Shown: piece after piece, positions 1-11,544 of the stretch | Layout of the letters: every line of letters begins with the position of its first letter | Position numbering within the stretch: position 1 is the stretch's first letter | NCBI RefSeq assembly: GCF_016808095.1 | Contig: NC_068977.1 | Span: 124,001 to 188,000 of the forward strand | Length of the DNA: 64,000 nucleotides | Reading direction: 5' to 3' | Source of the DNA: Vigna angularis | Taxonomy: Eukaryota > Streptophyta > Magnoliopsida > Fabales > Fabaceae | The notes under the pieces: model-generated | Databases searched by the model: none | What the model was told of the DNA's origin: nothing | What the model saw: only the letters and a program-made list of their open reading frames with translations | Made by a program: the position numbers and the translations under genes

Positions 1-462
1 TTTGTGTAATACTACACTATATATACAATAATACATAGAACATATTATCCGCTACATAATGCCACAACAAACATCATTAAACGACGATGTAGGTTTTTAA
101 ATGCTAATATCTTACTATCAAATTAAATTAACAATTACATTTTTAACATTATGACACACTGCAGGGACCTCAAGATCTACAACCTCCTCCACGATATAAT
201 CATATTAGATCTTTTGGGTATTATCAACAATTTCAACCGTAGAATGATACTCAATTTGGCATGTTTCAATCACCTCCATTGTTCATATATATAGGCAACA
301 TTCACAACATAACTGCTTCATCTTTATCTATACATCATATTTCTTTCACATATTTTTTCATCTCAACCTAACTTCTTTTCAACTCCATCTCACAGTATGT
401 CTGAAACCTCTATAACCACACTCCTATCTACTTATAATCGAACTCCAACTTCATATGTATAA

Positions 463-665
463 CGACTTTAATTTAAAATAAATAAAAAAATAAAAAACAT
501 CAAATCTCATACAATTTCAATTATATAAGAAAAAAGATGTTTTGAATTGAAGTCTTAATGATGACGACTTTAATTAAAAGAAAATAGAAATAGTCAAATC
601 TCGTACTACTTCAATTATATAAAGAAAAAAAGTTTTAAATTGAAGTCTTTATGATTACTTCATAT
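463..665. repeat. Imperfect tandem duplication, about 102-bp unit
   Basis: The unit starting cgactttaat at 463 recurs at 565. Both copies carry caaatctc, ttcaattatata and ttgaagtct in the same order. The copies differ by scattered substitutions and small indels, so this is an old local duplication. Confidence 0.65.
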
Positions 666-782
666 TAAAAATAGATCATATACATGATTTTGGTATAAAA
701 TAAGATTTCCATAAGATAAAATATATCGTGATAACTATTACCATTTCACACTCCATCTTTCACTTAAAAGAATGTTTGATAG

Positions 783-945
783 AAGAATAATTTATAAATA
801 TATTATTCATAGCCAATAAGATAACATGAATATGAATAGTTGTAAATTCATCTTTTATTAACAACAACACCTTAATAATTTTTTAAATATATTATTTATA
901 GCCAAACATATAACATGAGTGGTTATAAATTGATTATATGTTCGA
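783..945. repeat. Imperfect direct repeat, about 90-bp spacing
   Basis: The motif set aataatttat, aatatattattcatagcca and ataacatga near 783-850 recurs, diverged, at about 872-945. It is low-complexity AT-rich DNA with no coding signal. Confidence 0.45.
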
Positions 946-1484
946 TATTATTATTAATAAAAAAATTATTGCTAACTGTTTCATCTCTTAAACCCTTAAG
1001 GCAAAAAGATTTAAATTACTCACCAGACAGTCGCAGAGGCAACATTATTTATCCCACAATTTGGTTGAACAATGATTATGATCCTATTCCATGTTCATCT
1101 AACTCAATTACAAAAATCATTCCTCTTTGAGATGAAGATTAAAAATTTATTTAACAAATCCATATTAAATCACCACACCAATTTATTTATATGCAATCTC
1201 AAAACTACGTGAATTCTGAGAAAACAGATCAAAATGAGAAACTTTATTAATTAAATCTTATAATATTACATTCAAAAACCATAACTCTGATTCATCTATC
1301 CAAGATCAACAACAATTGCTCCATTCCCCCATTTCCCCACCTCACACAACCGAAATCTATGTATGTATAATCAACCTCAAAAACATCAAATTCATGCACA
1401 ACAGAGGTTTCATTGTCGTTCTCATCTTAAATCAAAAGATCTTATCTCATCAAATCATCAACAGCTTCCAAAAAGAAGAAAGAA

Positions 1485-2444
1485 TCAATTAATCTGATCA
1501 CACCTGCGTCGGATCTCCCCCTTTCTCCCCGTCTGCACATTGAGCAGACTCAGCTTCTGCATCGCCGAGGCAAAAACCCTAAAGAACCTAGCTTGATCCT
1601 TGGCGAAGCCCTCCACGAATGGTCTCGTAACAGGGTCACTGTACAAGCCGTGATCGGATTTCAGCACGCCCAAACCCTTAGGAAGGTTCTGGAAGTACAC
1701 ATTGTCGAACTTGTTGGGAGTCATGATGTCATTGAAGACGGAAAGGGTAGGGTTGGTTCTGTAATCGGCGCAAGCTTTGGATAAAGCTTCAGAAAAACGA
1801 GGGTTGTAGGAAGAAGAGGAGTTCGAGAGGTTGGTGACGAATTCGGAGCAGTGGGAGAATCCCACGGTGTGGGCCCCACTCAAAGCGACGAACTCCTCCA
1901 CGGAGAACCCGCGCCGGGTGAAGATTTCCGTGATTTGGGACATGGGCATGGATGGAGTGGGGAGGTGGTTGGGGACGGAGGCGGCGGAGGAGAAGCGGCC
2001 GTCACGACGCCCGAGGAAAACGGGGTAGAAGGGGCCGCCGAGCATGGTCAGGAGGTCGCGGGTGGCGGCGGAGAGGATGTCGGCGCAGGAGACGGTATTG
2101 GGGCAGGCGAGTTCGAGGGCGGTCTTGGCGCGGACGACGAGGTCGAAGGCGTCGCCGGGGAGGGAGAGGTTGATGTCGGCGTCGCGCTCCGCCTTGTTGA
2201 ACGCCGTGGAGGAGAGGAGGATGGAGGCGTCGCAGCCATTTGGGATGAGGCAGTCGTGGAGGAAGAGGCGGATTGTGGCGGGCGCCGTCGTGGGACTCGC
2301 GATCTGCTTCGCCGTCACCGTGTCGCGGATGATCTGCGCGAACTGCGGACACGTGTCCTTGTAGAAGTCCAACGTTAGACGCGCGTTAACGCAGAAACAA
2401 AAGAACGATAATAATGTGAGAAACGTAAGAGAAAACGAAGACAT
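1485..2444 (-). CDS. Class III secretory peroxidase, intronless
   Basis: This is a heme peroxidase of the plant secretory class (EC 1.11.1.7), which oxidises phenolics with H2O2 in the apoplast or vacuole. The open frame continues 49 codons upstream, but I chose the internal ATG at 2444 because it places a hydrophobic signal peptide (residues 1-21, MSSFSLTFLTLLSFF...) at the N-terminus and gives 319 aa, the usual family length. Visible residues: distal Arg59 and His63 in IRLFLHDC; proximal His192 in ALSGAHTVGFSHC; eight cysteines (32, 65, 71, 114, 120 and three later) able to make the four conserved disulfides; the GRRDGR block near 145-150; a C-terminal GEIRRRCDQIN. The family motif usually reads FFHDC, and here it is FLHDC. 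It resembles the subgroup of Arabidopsis PRX41/PRX65 from memory of its NGCDASILLSSTAFN-type block. Many class III genes have introns; this one has none. Substrate unknown. Confidence 0.93.
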   Translation of the reverse strand: MSSFSLTFLTLLSFFCFCVNARLTLDFYKDTCPQFAQIIRDTVTAKQIASPTTAPATIRLFLHDCLIPNGCDASILLSSTAFNKAERDADINLSLPGDAFDLVVRAKTALELACPNTVSCADILSAATRDLLTMLGGPFYPVFLGRRDGRFSSAASVPNHLPTPSMPMSQITEIFTRRGFSVEEFVALSGAHTVGFSHCSEFVTNLSNSSSSYNPRFSEALSKACADYRTNPTLSVFNDIMTPNKFDNVYFQNLPKGLGVLKSDHGLYSDPVTRPFVEGFAKDQARFFRVFASAMQKLSLLNVQTGRKGEIRRRCDQIN

Positions 2445-4780
2445 TGTAGAAACTGAGAAACCAAAACAACACACAGAGAGAGTGAAGTAAAGTGATGAGT
2501 TGAAGGGGTTTTGTTGGAAGTGACGAAGAGTGAGAAACACGCGAGAGTGTGAGAGTGGGAGTATGGTCACGGGATGTGTGCGGTGGGACACTGTGGGCTG
2601 GCATCTTGCTAGAAATAGATTGGCGACATCAACGGCTACTGTTTTTTAGTTGGCAATTGAAATTCAAGTAATAATAATGATGATAATAATAATAATAGAT
2701 ACTTTTTTTTAGAAAAAATTAAATTAAAAAGTAAGTGAGAAATTTATCATTGATGTTTAGTAAGTGTTATTTACATTAGCGCGTTCTTAGATATAGTGGT
2801 GGATATTGCTGTTTTTAAAGCGTAATTGAGTGATTAGGTTATTAATTTCTTATGGGAAATCCAAACGCATACTTAATTAATTAAAATATTATTAATTAGC
2901 TTCTTTCAATATTTAGTATAGTTTTACTAAAGAAGTTAGTTTTTTAATTATATTTCTTTTAAATTTTCAAGTGGTAATATATTGGTAACTTTTTATTAAA
3001 TGTAAGGATACTATAGAGAAAAAAGTTATAAATAACTATTATTTAGGAATAAAATAAAATAAAACTAAAAGGAATATTACTCTCTTTAATTCTATTTTAT
3101 AAGATCTGCCTATGTAATTAATGTTTTTTTATTGTAATTGTTTGGCATAAATTTGAGTATAATAGATAGGTATGGAGAAATTGTTTTGGAACATAAAGAA
3201 TACTAGTTAATAGGAGTAAAATATTTCTTATTAAACTAAATTATTTTATTTAATATATGATTTTTGGTGGGTGCACTGTTAATGGTGGAATACAGTGTGT
3301 ATCTTAACATTCAAAATTGTTGAGTTAAAAAAAAAATAAAAACATCTAATAAAACATGAAAATTTAAGTAATATCTAAATCTATTTAGATTAAGGGATGG
3401 ATATGAGTTAATAAAACATCGAAATCATTCGTTGATTTCACTTTCGAAGCTATCACTTACAAAGTCAAAACAGGTTTAGTTTAAAATTTGAAACAATTGT
3501 TGGAGGTAGTTTGTTGATAGCCATGAAAGAGACAAGTTGAACCAATTATACAATTTTGTGAGCTTTAGAATTTTTTTTATTCTTTGTTAATTTTTGGAGC
3601 ACCTAAATAAAAAGAAAGGTTAATGTTCAAACTATCTTGATATTCTCATGGTTTTTGAGAGTTTTGCAGCAAAAAGGATAAAAAATTTTAATTAACATTT
3701 TTTTTATCGAGATATTAAACGTAAATTTTTGAAGATTGAAACATTACAGAGATTTATATGTAAAAGACCATTGGACATTAATCAGTAAAAAATTTGAATC
3801 TTTTTAATGAAAAAATATGTATGAATATAAGAGTAAATATTCCCTAAAAAATATCAAATATATTTATAAAATCCATCTTAAGACTAATAATATGATATTA
3901 ATATTAATAAATTAAGATTAATAATATGATATTAATATTAATAAAATAATAATTTCTCTTAAATAAATAATAATAATAATAATATGATACCTTACGTAAT
4001 AATAATATTATAATTAATGTACTTAAATTGATGAGATTTGTTTTGATTATTATATATGTAAATATTTGCTTTAATAAACATATTTCATACTGTTCCAAAA
4101 CGATAATAATTGTTGTATTTTTAATTCATCTATTGATATAATATAATACCATAGCACGATATCATGTTAATCAATTTCAACAAATTCAACGAAAACATTT
4201 AAATTTTCACGAGACAGACAAAATGATTTTTCATCTCTGTTGATAAGGAACGATGGGAAAAAAAAACACAACATTAAAAAAAACAAAAACAAGTTACCCC
4301 TTATGAATTATATATGCTTAAGGTGTGTTTGATGCATTGTTCAAAATACATATTATGTTTTTGTGAGGATTAAATCTTTATAAATTTGTTTTTTATATTA
4401 TTCTTATCTCATAAAAACTTTTATCTCTGTTTTATTTTACGTGGGACTTTATTTATACTTAACATGCATGACATTTCCCTAAGGCACATTTGAAACCATG
4501 CTTCATAACATGACAACATAAAACCCAATAATCTTTTAGCAACATAAGAACTTGTTAGAAAAGTTGCAAAATCTGCAGTTGCAAGCACACAAAATCCAAC
4601 ATAAGTTACACTGAGAATCACCACTTCATGTTACTTTGCTTTATGAATTGTTTTCTCGTATACTGGGAAACTTGGTAGACATAGAATTGCTAGGTCCAAG
4701 GAAACACATGTACGAGACATTATGTTTTGTTTTATGCAATTCTCTTCACCTTTTCTTTACATTTTGTACTATAGGCTACT
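2445..4780. other. Intergenic: peroxidase upstream region, then AT-rich DNA
   Basis: 2445-2600 is the 5' side of the peroxidase gene, with an open upstream frame that I do not take as coding. From 2640 the sequence is very AT-rich, with homopolymer runs and (AAT)n-like patches near 3960-3985. No conserved promoter element was identified with confidence. A 67-codon minus-strand frame at 4421-4624 has no recognisable motif and was not called. Confidence 0.45.
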
Positions 4781-5560
4781 TGAATTCACCAAATGTCGAT
4801 CGAACCGATAATCCGGGTGACCGTTAAAACCAAAAATAAGGGTACACAGTGGCAAGCCATCTTACGATCGTAATGTCGCGATCGTACGTTTGTCGAACAC
4901 ATCATAAGGCCAACATCGACGTCGAATCCGCGACTTACCCTCTGAACATCAATCGTTAAAACGACCGTATTATAGCGTTCGCATGGTTGGGTCGATACAC
5001 TAGACGATCGACAGTTAACCAGCGATGTCGCGACATATAGCGCTCACATGTTTGTGTTGATACTCTAGACGATCGACAATTAACCAACGATGTCGCGACA
5101 ATCCAGTAAGTTACAAGAGGAAACACATCTGGTCAACTTTAGTCAAATTGAACATATTAAATCTTAATAAACGGTTAGAAATATCAGTTTAATACCACGA
5201 ATCAAGGGACTAACTGATCCAGTATTAAGCACAATCTAGCGGTTACAATTTCCAAGTGGTCAACTTCTATAACTGACCGTATTTTCAGGTAAACGGTTTA
5301 TTTTACTGTTTTAAATACGAAAAGCAGAGAGGAAAAAATGTACTTTTTTACTGAATGAAATTGAGATTATTATTGTGATTGAACTGAAAAAGTTCTTCCA
5401 ACACATTTTTTCTGACTTGAGCGTCGGAATGCCTTCGCAGGTATCCATCCCATTCTCTCTGAACCTGATTGGTAAGACAAAGAAAGTGAAGGTAAAAACA
5501 TCATAGGAGGAGTGAAGGCGATTCAAGAGGTTCTGGTCTCAACATTTATACTGAAAGACA
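4781..5560 (+). repeat. LTR-like dispersed repeat, copy 1
   Basis: Related along its length to 12078-12706. Both begin TGAATTCACC, carry gaccgttaaaacca, ttacgatcgta, ccacgaatca and acttgagcgtcgga in order, and end near gtctcaacatt and gaaa-aca. The cttgagcgtcgg block resembles the R/U5 part of legume Ty3/gypsy LTRs, so a solo LTR is the likely reading. No convincing 5-bp target duplication was found, and the ends are approximate. Confidence 0.55.
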
Positions 5561-6470
5561 TTTCTTTCTCCTTTTTAGTAATATAGAAAGCTCTGAGCAA
5601 GTTCTTGAACGTTTCTAACAAGGCAAGACAAAAAGTACATAAACGCGTTACAAACAAACAAACAATTCACACGTTGAAAATCTCAATTCAGCTTTTTATT
5701 TATTTGAATAATGTTTTTATATTCAGAATTTGAAAAGGAAAACAATATATTTATGGTTCTATATATTGAGTGCATATATGAAAAGTATAATGATTGACTA
5801 CATGGGTGAAAGGAAAAGAGACAGAAAGGAAATAAAAATGATACATGTAAAAAGAATGTAATGAAAAAGAAGAGAAAGAAGAAAAGAAAAATAAGAATGA
5901 TATAAAATAAACTTAAATCTGATACGAGTGACAGTGTAAACTTTTCCTATGAATTTTTAATCTCAATTTCGTTCTTCTATTTCTTTTAAAATTAATAATT
6001 TTAATTCACCGTTAACATACTATTTAATTATTGATTGAAAATTACAATGTCGGTTAGAAAAATATGTATTAAAGCTTATTATTAAATCTTATTATTAGTA
6101 TATTATGTGAATGAATAAAATTAGCATCAGATATATAGGAATTAAATGATATGTTAATGTTGAAAAGAAAAAAGTGTTTCTCAAATATTCTTTTAACTTT
6201 TAGAAATATTAGCAAGATATAATTAATGAACTTATGTCATAATTATTATAAAAAATTACTTTTCATCTTTATAATTTCCTAATGTAATATTTACGTTTAT
6301 TTAACAAAATTCTTTTGTAAACTTAAATATATTTTCTCTTTTTTTAATCATTCTTTTACTATTTTTGAGCAATGTTTTTGACAATGATTTGTACTCTAAC
6401 TCCATGTTATCTTCTTTTAGATGAAATTAAATTGAACATCAATATATTTATTTCTTTTCTAATTAATCGG
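5561..6470. other. AT-rich intergenic stretch
   Basis: A purine-rich patch lies at 5810-5900 and the rest is AT-rich. No gene, RNA or clear repeat was recognised. Confidence 0.4.
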
Positions 6471-7440
6471 GTTCTTCACCAATTCTATGGTCAACTTGTT
6501 GTCAATTCGAATCATAGTCATTTTTTCTTCATCTTCAACTTGGTTAAAAGATTTCTAAGTCAAATTACATGACATACATCCCAAGATGCTACAACATGGC
6601 TTCGCATGTTGATAGTGTTACTATGGGTGGCTTCTTTCGAAAGTTAGGTGAATGTTATGTTTCCCATAAAGAATACATATCTGAATGTAATCTTCCTATC
6701 AATGCCTTAGTTGCTTGATTGACCTTCTTTCATTTGACCTCGTCCTTGGTCACACTAATTTTGTTGGCTGGATTGCTCTTTTCTTTTTTCATATCCTCCT
6801 CTATCTCTACCACCATAACTTTGAGTGTTCTATGTATAAGATGTCTTATTCTCCTTTATGGTTGTCTTTGCTTGAAGTACTTGTTTAAGAGACTTCTCCT
6901 TCTTCTTTTTTATTGTTTATACACCTCAAGTGACCCAAAAAACTCTTTAACTGAGAGATTGACAAGTCCTTAAACTCCTCAATAACGCACATCATATTTT
7001 TAAAGTCATGAGTTAACAGCCTCGGGATTTTCTCCAATACTCGGTTAGCGAACAATGTTTATCCATTCATTCCAGGCATATTCACCATGATCTCTACTTG
7101 AGATATGTATTCGACTACTCCTTCAGCCTCTTTCATTCTCATGCTTTCAAGTTCGCGTATAAGAGTTTGAAGTTTGATCTACTTTACACGATTATCCCTT
7201 TATATGTCTTTTCTAATATGTCTCACGTTTCTTTTAAAGATGTAGTATTTGTTATCTTCTTAAAGCCTTACTTATCCACAATTCGGTATAGCACGTACAA
7301 AACTAATTTATCCTTCACTCGCGATGCTCTAACACAACAAGTTAGGCATTCAACTGTCCTTTTATGCTTGTTGGTTCTTGATGGTCATTTTCAACTACTT
7401 TCCATACTTTTTGGGAACCAAGAAAAGTCTTAGACTAGTT
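6470..7440 (-). pseudogene. Decayed, internally deleted Ty1/copia retrotransposon
   Basis: On the minus strand, two Copia domains are readable through stops and frameshifts. Around 6890-7440 is GAG: MKEAEGVVEYISQVE, then VLEKIPRLLTHDFK and IEEFKDLSISQLKSFLGHL, the usual UBN2/gag order. Around 6480-6660 is the end of the RNase H domain: KKPPIVTLSTCEA, a +1/-1 frame change, then VCHVI-stop-LRNLLTKLKMK. In an intact element several kilobases of protease, integrase and reverse transcriptase separate these blocks. Here about 230 bp remain, so a large internal deletion has occurred. No LTRs could be paired to it. Confidence 0.7.
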
Positions 7441-7749
7441 GTCATAATTGACAACTTTTAATTAATACTTTTTTTTACACCATAGAAGAGGATGGCAAAA
7501 GTGGTTAGGAATTGTTAAACTAATTTTACAATGCTATCTAAAATATTAGAAATGTCACTTTTAAATTGGAATTTAATCAAAATGCTGTCTAAGGACATTT
7601 TTTTATATTATGATCCAATCATAAACAATCCTTTTATATAATTATTCAAACACAAATTATATAATCACAAACTATGCTTTTACATCAGTATTCAATCACA
7701 AATTATATGTCATGTGTAATAAATTTGTTGCTGTCATAAACAGTTTTAC

Positions 7750-8865
7750 TGATAAGTGTGAAAAAGAGTTGTTTTTATACTTATAAATGAACTCAATCTT
7801 GTAATTATTCATGTTGTTCCTCATTGAAAAGTTGTAATAGGTAGTAGATTGTTATGTAAAAATATTGTACAGGAAATTGTGTATTATTTAGACTCTGTCA
7901 GTCAATTTTCGCAAAGCGAAAGCCAAAATTCGGAGTGCCAGAAGAAGTAAATTCGCATAGCGCACCAGTACATGTGCGCTGAGCGAATCACATCAGTTAA
8001 AATGCAGCAGTTAAGAAAATTCGCATAGCGCACCAGCACATGTGCGCTAAGCGAATTAATGAATTTAAGTGGCTTTAAAAGATGTGACAGAGCGACAGAA
8101 ACACTCTCCTTCGAACAGAAGTTCCAGACAAAAGAAAGAAACGAAAATATCTCAGGAACTTCTGGAGACTACCTCGAGGCATCAAGACACCATTGTTGCA
8201 AGGGATTGCTTCAAATGTGTACGTTTAGATGATTAGGAGTAGTTTTTCTTTCGTTAGAATTGGATGTAATGAACTTACTCTGATGTAATTTTCCTGTTCA
8301 ATATATCGTTGTTCGTTCATATGCTCTTTCTTGTATTTACTATCATTGTATGAAAATATAATGTTATTTGAATGTCTCTGATTACTGGAAAGTAATTTTG
8401 AACATGAACATAGATAGAGCACCTAAGTGATTTGGGATCTAGGGATAGACTCAATAACTTGGTCATTCTTAACATCGGCCTTAATGCAAATTGTATGTTA
8501 AATTGACTAAGGGATTAGCATTTTAATATATTAATTTAGAACTAGTTGCTAAGGGATTAGGACTAGTATGCCTTGATGTGAATGTTTGAATGAAATAATG
8601 AAATATTGAACAGAGTTTTATATTCATATGATTCATGAAACCCAATTCCAGCAAAGTTTCTTTTAAATATAATTCCTTGCACACCAACTGTTTGATAAAA
8701 ATACCAAAAAGAGTTTCTTGTGTTTTTTTTGTACACTTTGATGTCTAATTGAGTTATAAAAGGAAGAATTGTCATGTGTTGCACAAGTCCCTTGGGAGAA
8801 CGATACTTTTACTTATTCACTGTATTACTTGTAACGATTTGGTATACTTGCCAAAAAGGTTATCA
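7750..8865 (+). mobile_element. Solo LTR of an Athila/Tat-like Ty3 element
   Basis: A 1,116-bp LTR begins TGATAAGTGTG and ends GGTTATCA, so its termini are a TGATAA/TTATCA inverted repeat. It is flanked by a perfect 5-bp target duplication, tttac at 7745-7749 and 8866-8870. It holds two near-identical blocks with tcgcatagcgcaccag and gtgcgct-agcgaatt (7950-8060), and near its end the gagaacgatac...tggtatacttgcc signature often seen in Athila/Tat LTRs. No internal sequence adjoins it, so it is a solo LTR from LTR-LTR recombination. A diverged second copy lies at 13524-14608 on the other strand. Confidence 0.85.
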
Positions 8866-9181
8866 TTTACACATCCATTACCCTAAATTTTATTAAACTC
8901 TTGCTGTAAAGTTTATATCTAGGATAACGATCACATTGGCAAGCCTCAAAATTAACCTAATGATCTCATCTGCTGAAAAGTCCATCTTTCACATGCTTCC
9001 ATTACACTCAAATTTTCAAGAACAATGACAGTGGAGTATACAAGGGAAACACAATTGCAAGAGTTTCCAATAGAACAAACACAAGGGATGGCAAAACCAG
9101 GATCCCTACCAAATCAACAAAGGAAATGTGGAATGATTAAATCATAATTTATTGTACAACCACACTTGCATTCACTGCACT

Positions 9182-11388
9182 TCAGGGGAAGGAATAGGCT
9201 CCCTCAGTATACTGATCAAAATGCTGACGATTGCTCATGAAGCTTGCTAGTCTATGATTATCTGCAGACTCTTTATACTTGTTCCACCAAGTCATGTAAC
9301 TGCTTCCCTTCAAGAAAATCTCTGGTGACACTTCATACTTTTTGAGTGATTCATAAACATAGTTCTCAAATTCAAGCAACTTCCCTTTTGCCTCTACATT
9401 CTCTTTCAAATCATCCAACTGTCCACACAAAAAGAGAGCCTCTTCAAGCTTTGCCCAAAAGCAAGAATCAAAGGTTAAAATCAATTCCACATTCTTTTTA
9501 GTTTTCCCCTTTGAATCACCTTTTTCTTTCTTATCTTCTTCCAGCCACTTCTCCAACACTACATAATGTCTAGACCTTCCTTTAGCCTCGTAGTTACGAA
9601 GATCATTTGCATAGTATTCAGCAATGTATAGGGGCTCAACCATTCTCCTGTAGTTAGTTCCAGCAAAAAGCCAGCGAGTACGAAAGGCTGCAGCTTCTGT
9701 CTGAGGTTTCATCTCTGCCTCTTCAACCATGTCACTCCAGTAGTCTCTGAGACTTTTCTGCGGCAGAATAACATCTTGGGAAACTCTTGATGAGGTGTTA
9801 TTTTTGAAGCAGTCATAGTACCCAATACCTTGACTTTTACAATGCTTCTTGTACCATTCAAGTTTTGCCATGTCTATCTTCATGTTATTCAATTTCTTGG
9901 ATGGATCAAATTTCTTGGATGGTTTAAATTTCTTGGACATGGATTTCTTCTCCAGTGCTTCTTCCAACTTTGTTGCCAAAGCGTTTATATCAATGTTTTG
10001 ATGCTGTAGCTGCTGTAAAATAAAATTCATTAAATGTCATCACATATTATCAAGTTGAAACTCTTGAATCGATGAGAAAACGACACTTATAGTATTACTT
10101 ATAAGTTTTGTTCTTACTTTAAATGCTTAGAACTTAAAACATTCAGCTACCTGCATATAAGATGTCAATCCTAGTGCTGCACACAACTGCAAACGGATAC
10201 TTGCATTCAGTGAAGTAGAATCTGTCAAGTTCAGCCCCCGTGGGATCAAGTCCTTGCAAATTGCTTTACGATATAGATTTTCAACAAGTTTTCCATAATC
10301 TACGACCTCAAAACCTTGACTTTGATCATTGATTGAGCTCACAAGAAGTTCCAAAACAGACTCAGGGTTCTCAAAACAAGTAGCACCTGTATCAGAACAG
10401 AAGAGAAATGTACCAAAAGGCATGTAATCAGTTGGGTGGGGAATCAACTTCTTAGGAAGTGAGTTTTTGCAAGAGACAACATGTAGAAAGCAAGAACTCC
10501 ATGTAGAACTTCGTGATATGGCTTCCTGCAACTTTTTGTCACCAATAAGGGGAGAACCAAAGGTGATGCAGAGAGGACGTTTCTTTCCTGAACCAATGCT
10601 TTCTAAAAGCAACACAGTAAAGAGAGAAGCTATTGCTCCTCCAACACCATGTCCAGTAACAATCAGTGGATGGGAGCTATTAATCTGCATTAATATAACC
10701 GTTGTTACAAGGGCTCACATACGAATAACAATAAATTCTAAGGAAATTAGAGAAACAAAGTGTGTTTGATGTCAACTTTCAAAAATTATTTTTAGTTTTC
10801 AAAAAAGTAAATTTTTCAAATAGAAACCACAGAATAATGAAAGGGGAATGAGGAGATGTACCTTGGACTTCAACTCATCAAGCTTCTCAAGATTGTCAAT
10901 GAATAGCAAAACTGCAGACCCGTTAACAGATAACTCTGGAATTTTCTTGGTACATAGAAACTCAAAGCGGTGGAAATTATTGTTCTCCTTGAGATAAGTA
11001 GAAGAAACCAAATTCTGTTGAAGGTCAAAATCATGCTTGACGTCAAACACCACAACCGTCAAATCCGACTCCTCACAAACTTTCCAGACCAATCCCTTCC
11101 CCACGTGGGGAACCAAATCTTCATCACGTGACGAGATAACACCCCATGTTTTTAGGAGAAGACGAGAGCTTGTGACAAAGGGTGCTTGCACAATTCCACT
11201 GCTAAATCTGCAATCACAAGAAGTTCACAACACAAAATTAATCAGACACAAACAAACAAACATGTTGGTTACATAGGATCAATTCAAGTGTTTCAAGTTT
11301 ATGACTTTTGAAACATAAAAACAAAACCCAACAAACAAATTGAGTGTAGGAAGAGTTAAGTTGTGACATACGATTGAGTAAGGTTCAT
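9182..11388 (-). CDS. SAG101: SAG101 copy A, EDS1-family lipase-like immune protein
   Basis: Exons on the minus strand: 11372-11388, 10862-11207, 10151-10684, 9182-10012 (575 aa; intron phases 2, 0, 0). It belongs to the EDS1/PAD4/SAG101 family, known to form EDS1-SAG101 heterodimers that sense TIR-made nucleotides and engage helper NLR NRG1. Residues 1-299 form the lipase-like domain. The nucleophile elbow reads GHGVG (132-136), with Gly134 where a lipase has Ser, so hydrolase activity is not expected, as in Arabidopsis SAG101. PLCITFGSPLIGD and PFGTFLFCSDTGATC follow. From residue 300 is the EP domain: LEWYKKHCKSQGIGYYDCF, FAGTNYRRMVEPL (about 416-428), GRSRHYVVLEKW, LTFDSCFWAKLEEAL, EVSPEIFLKGSSYMTWW. 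The match to SAG101 rather than EDS1 or PAD4 is strong. The start ATG gives MNLTQS, parallel in all four copies. Intact; expression unknown. Confidence 0.95.
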
Positions 11389-11453
11389 GGTGGTTGTGTG
11401 AGTGAGAAAGTTGAAAGGAGGATGAGAGGTGTAAAGAATAGAAGAATTGTTTT

Positions 11454-11465
11454 GTTATAAAATAG
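11454..11465 (-). promoter_or_regulatory. TATA-like box upstream of SAG101-A
   Basis: On the minus strand this reads ctattttataac, 66-77 nt upstream of the copy A start codon. The equivalent site reads ctatttataac at 16989-16999 before copy B and ctattttatatc near 22643-22655 before copy C. Copy D lacks it. Position and conservation support it; no transcript data. Confidence 0.5.
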
Positions 11466-11544
11466 CAAAAGGAAGGAAGAAACTTATAATGCAGTGAATT
11501 CTCGAGAATTTTATGGTTTTAATAGATCAATGATATGAAGATGA

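Larger units (their letters stand above)
1..1484. other. AT-rich intergenic stretch, no gene supported
   Basis: No credible gene is seen. Around 164-300 a short plus-strand reading (after a possible CAG acceptor at 162-164) is rich in Pro, Gln and Tyr and soon meets a stop. It could be a decayed exon tail, but I cannot name it. Two local duplications within the stretch are listed separately. The interval lies downstream of the minus-strand peroxidase and should contain its 3' UTR and polyadenylation region near 1300-1484. Confidence 0.5.

Noticed and set aside
164..300. Pro/Gln/Tyr-rich reading frame after a possible splice acceptor near the left edge.
   Set aside because: Broken by a stop within about 25 codons and no neighbouring exon in the window; could be an exon fragment but unsupported.
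1851..2378. Long frames on the strand opposite the peroxidase (up to 175 codons, Gly/Glu-rich).
   Set aside because: They mirror a GC-rich coding exon with strong motif support on the other strand; low-complexity composition and no domain.
4421..4624. 67-codon hydrophobic minus-strand frame.
   Set aside because: No homologue recognised, no splice or promoter support.
7941..8060. Repeated tcgcatagcgcaccag blocks as a CRISPR-like or regulatory array.
   Set aside because: Only two copies, and they lie inside a defined LTR where such repeats are common.
10467..10769. A 100-codon antisense frame repeated in all four SAG101 genes.
   Set aside because: Its conservation follows from the nearly identical sense exon 3; no motif and no independent support.
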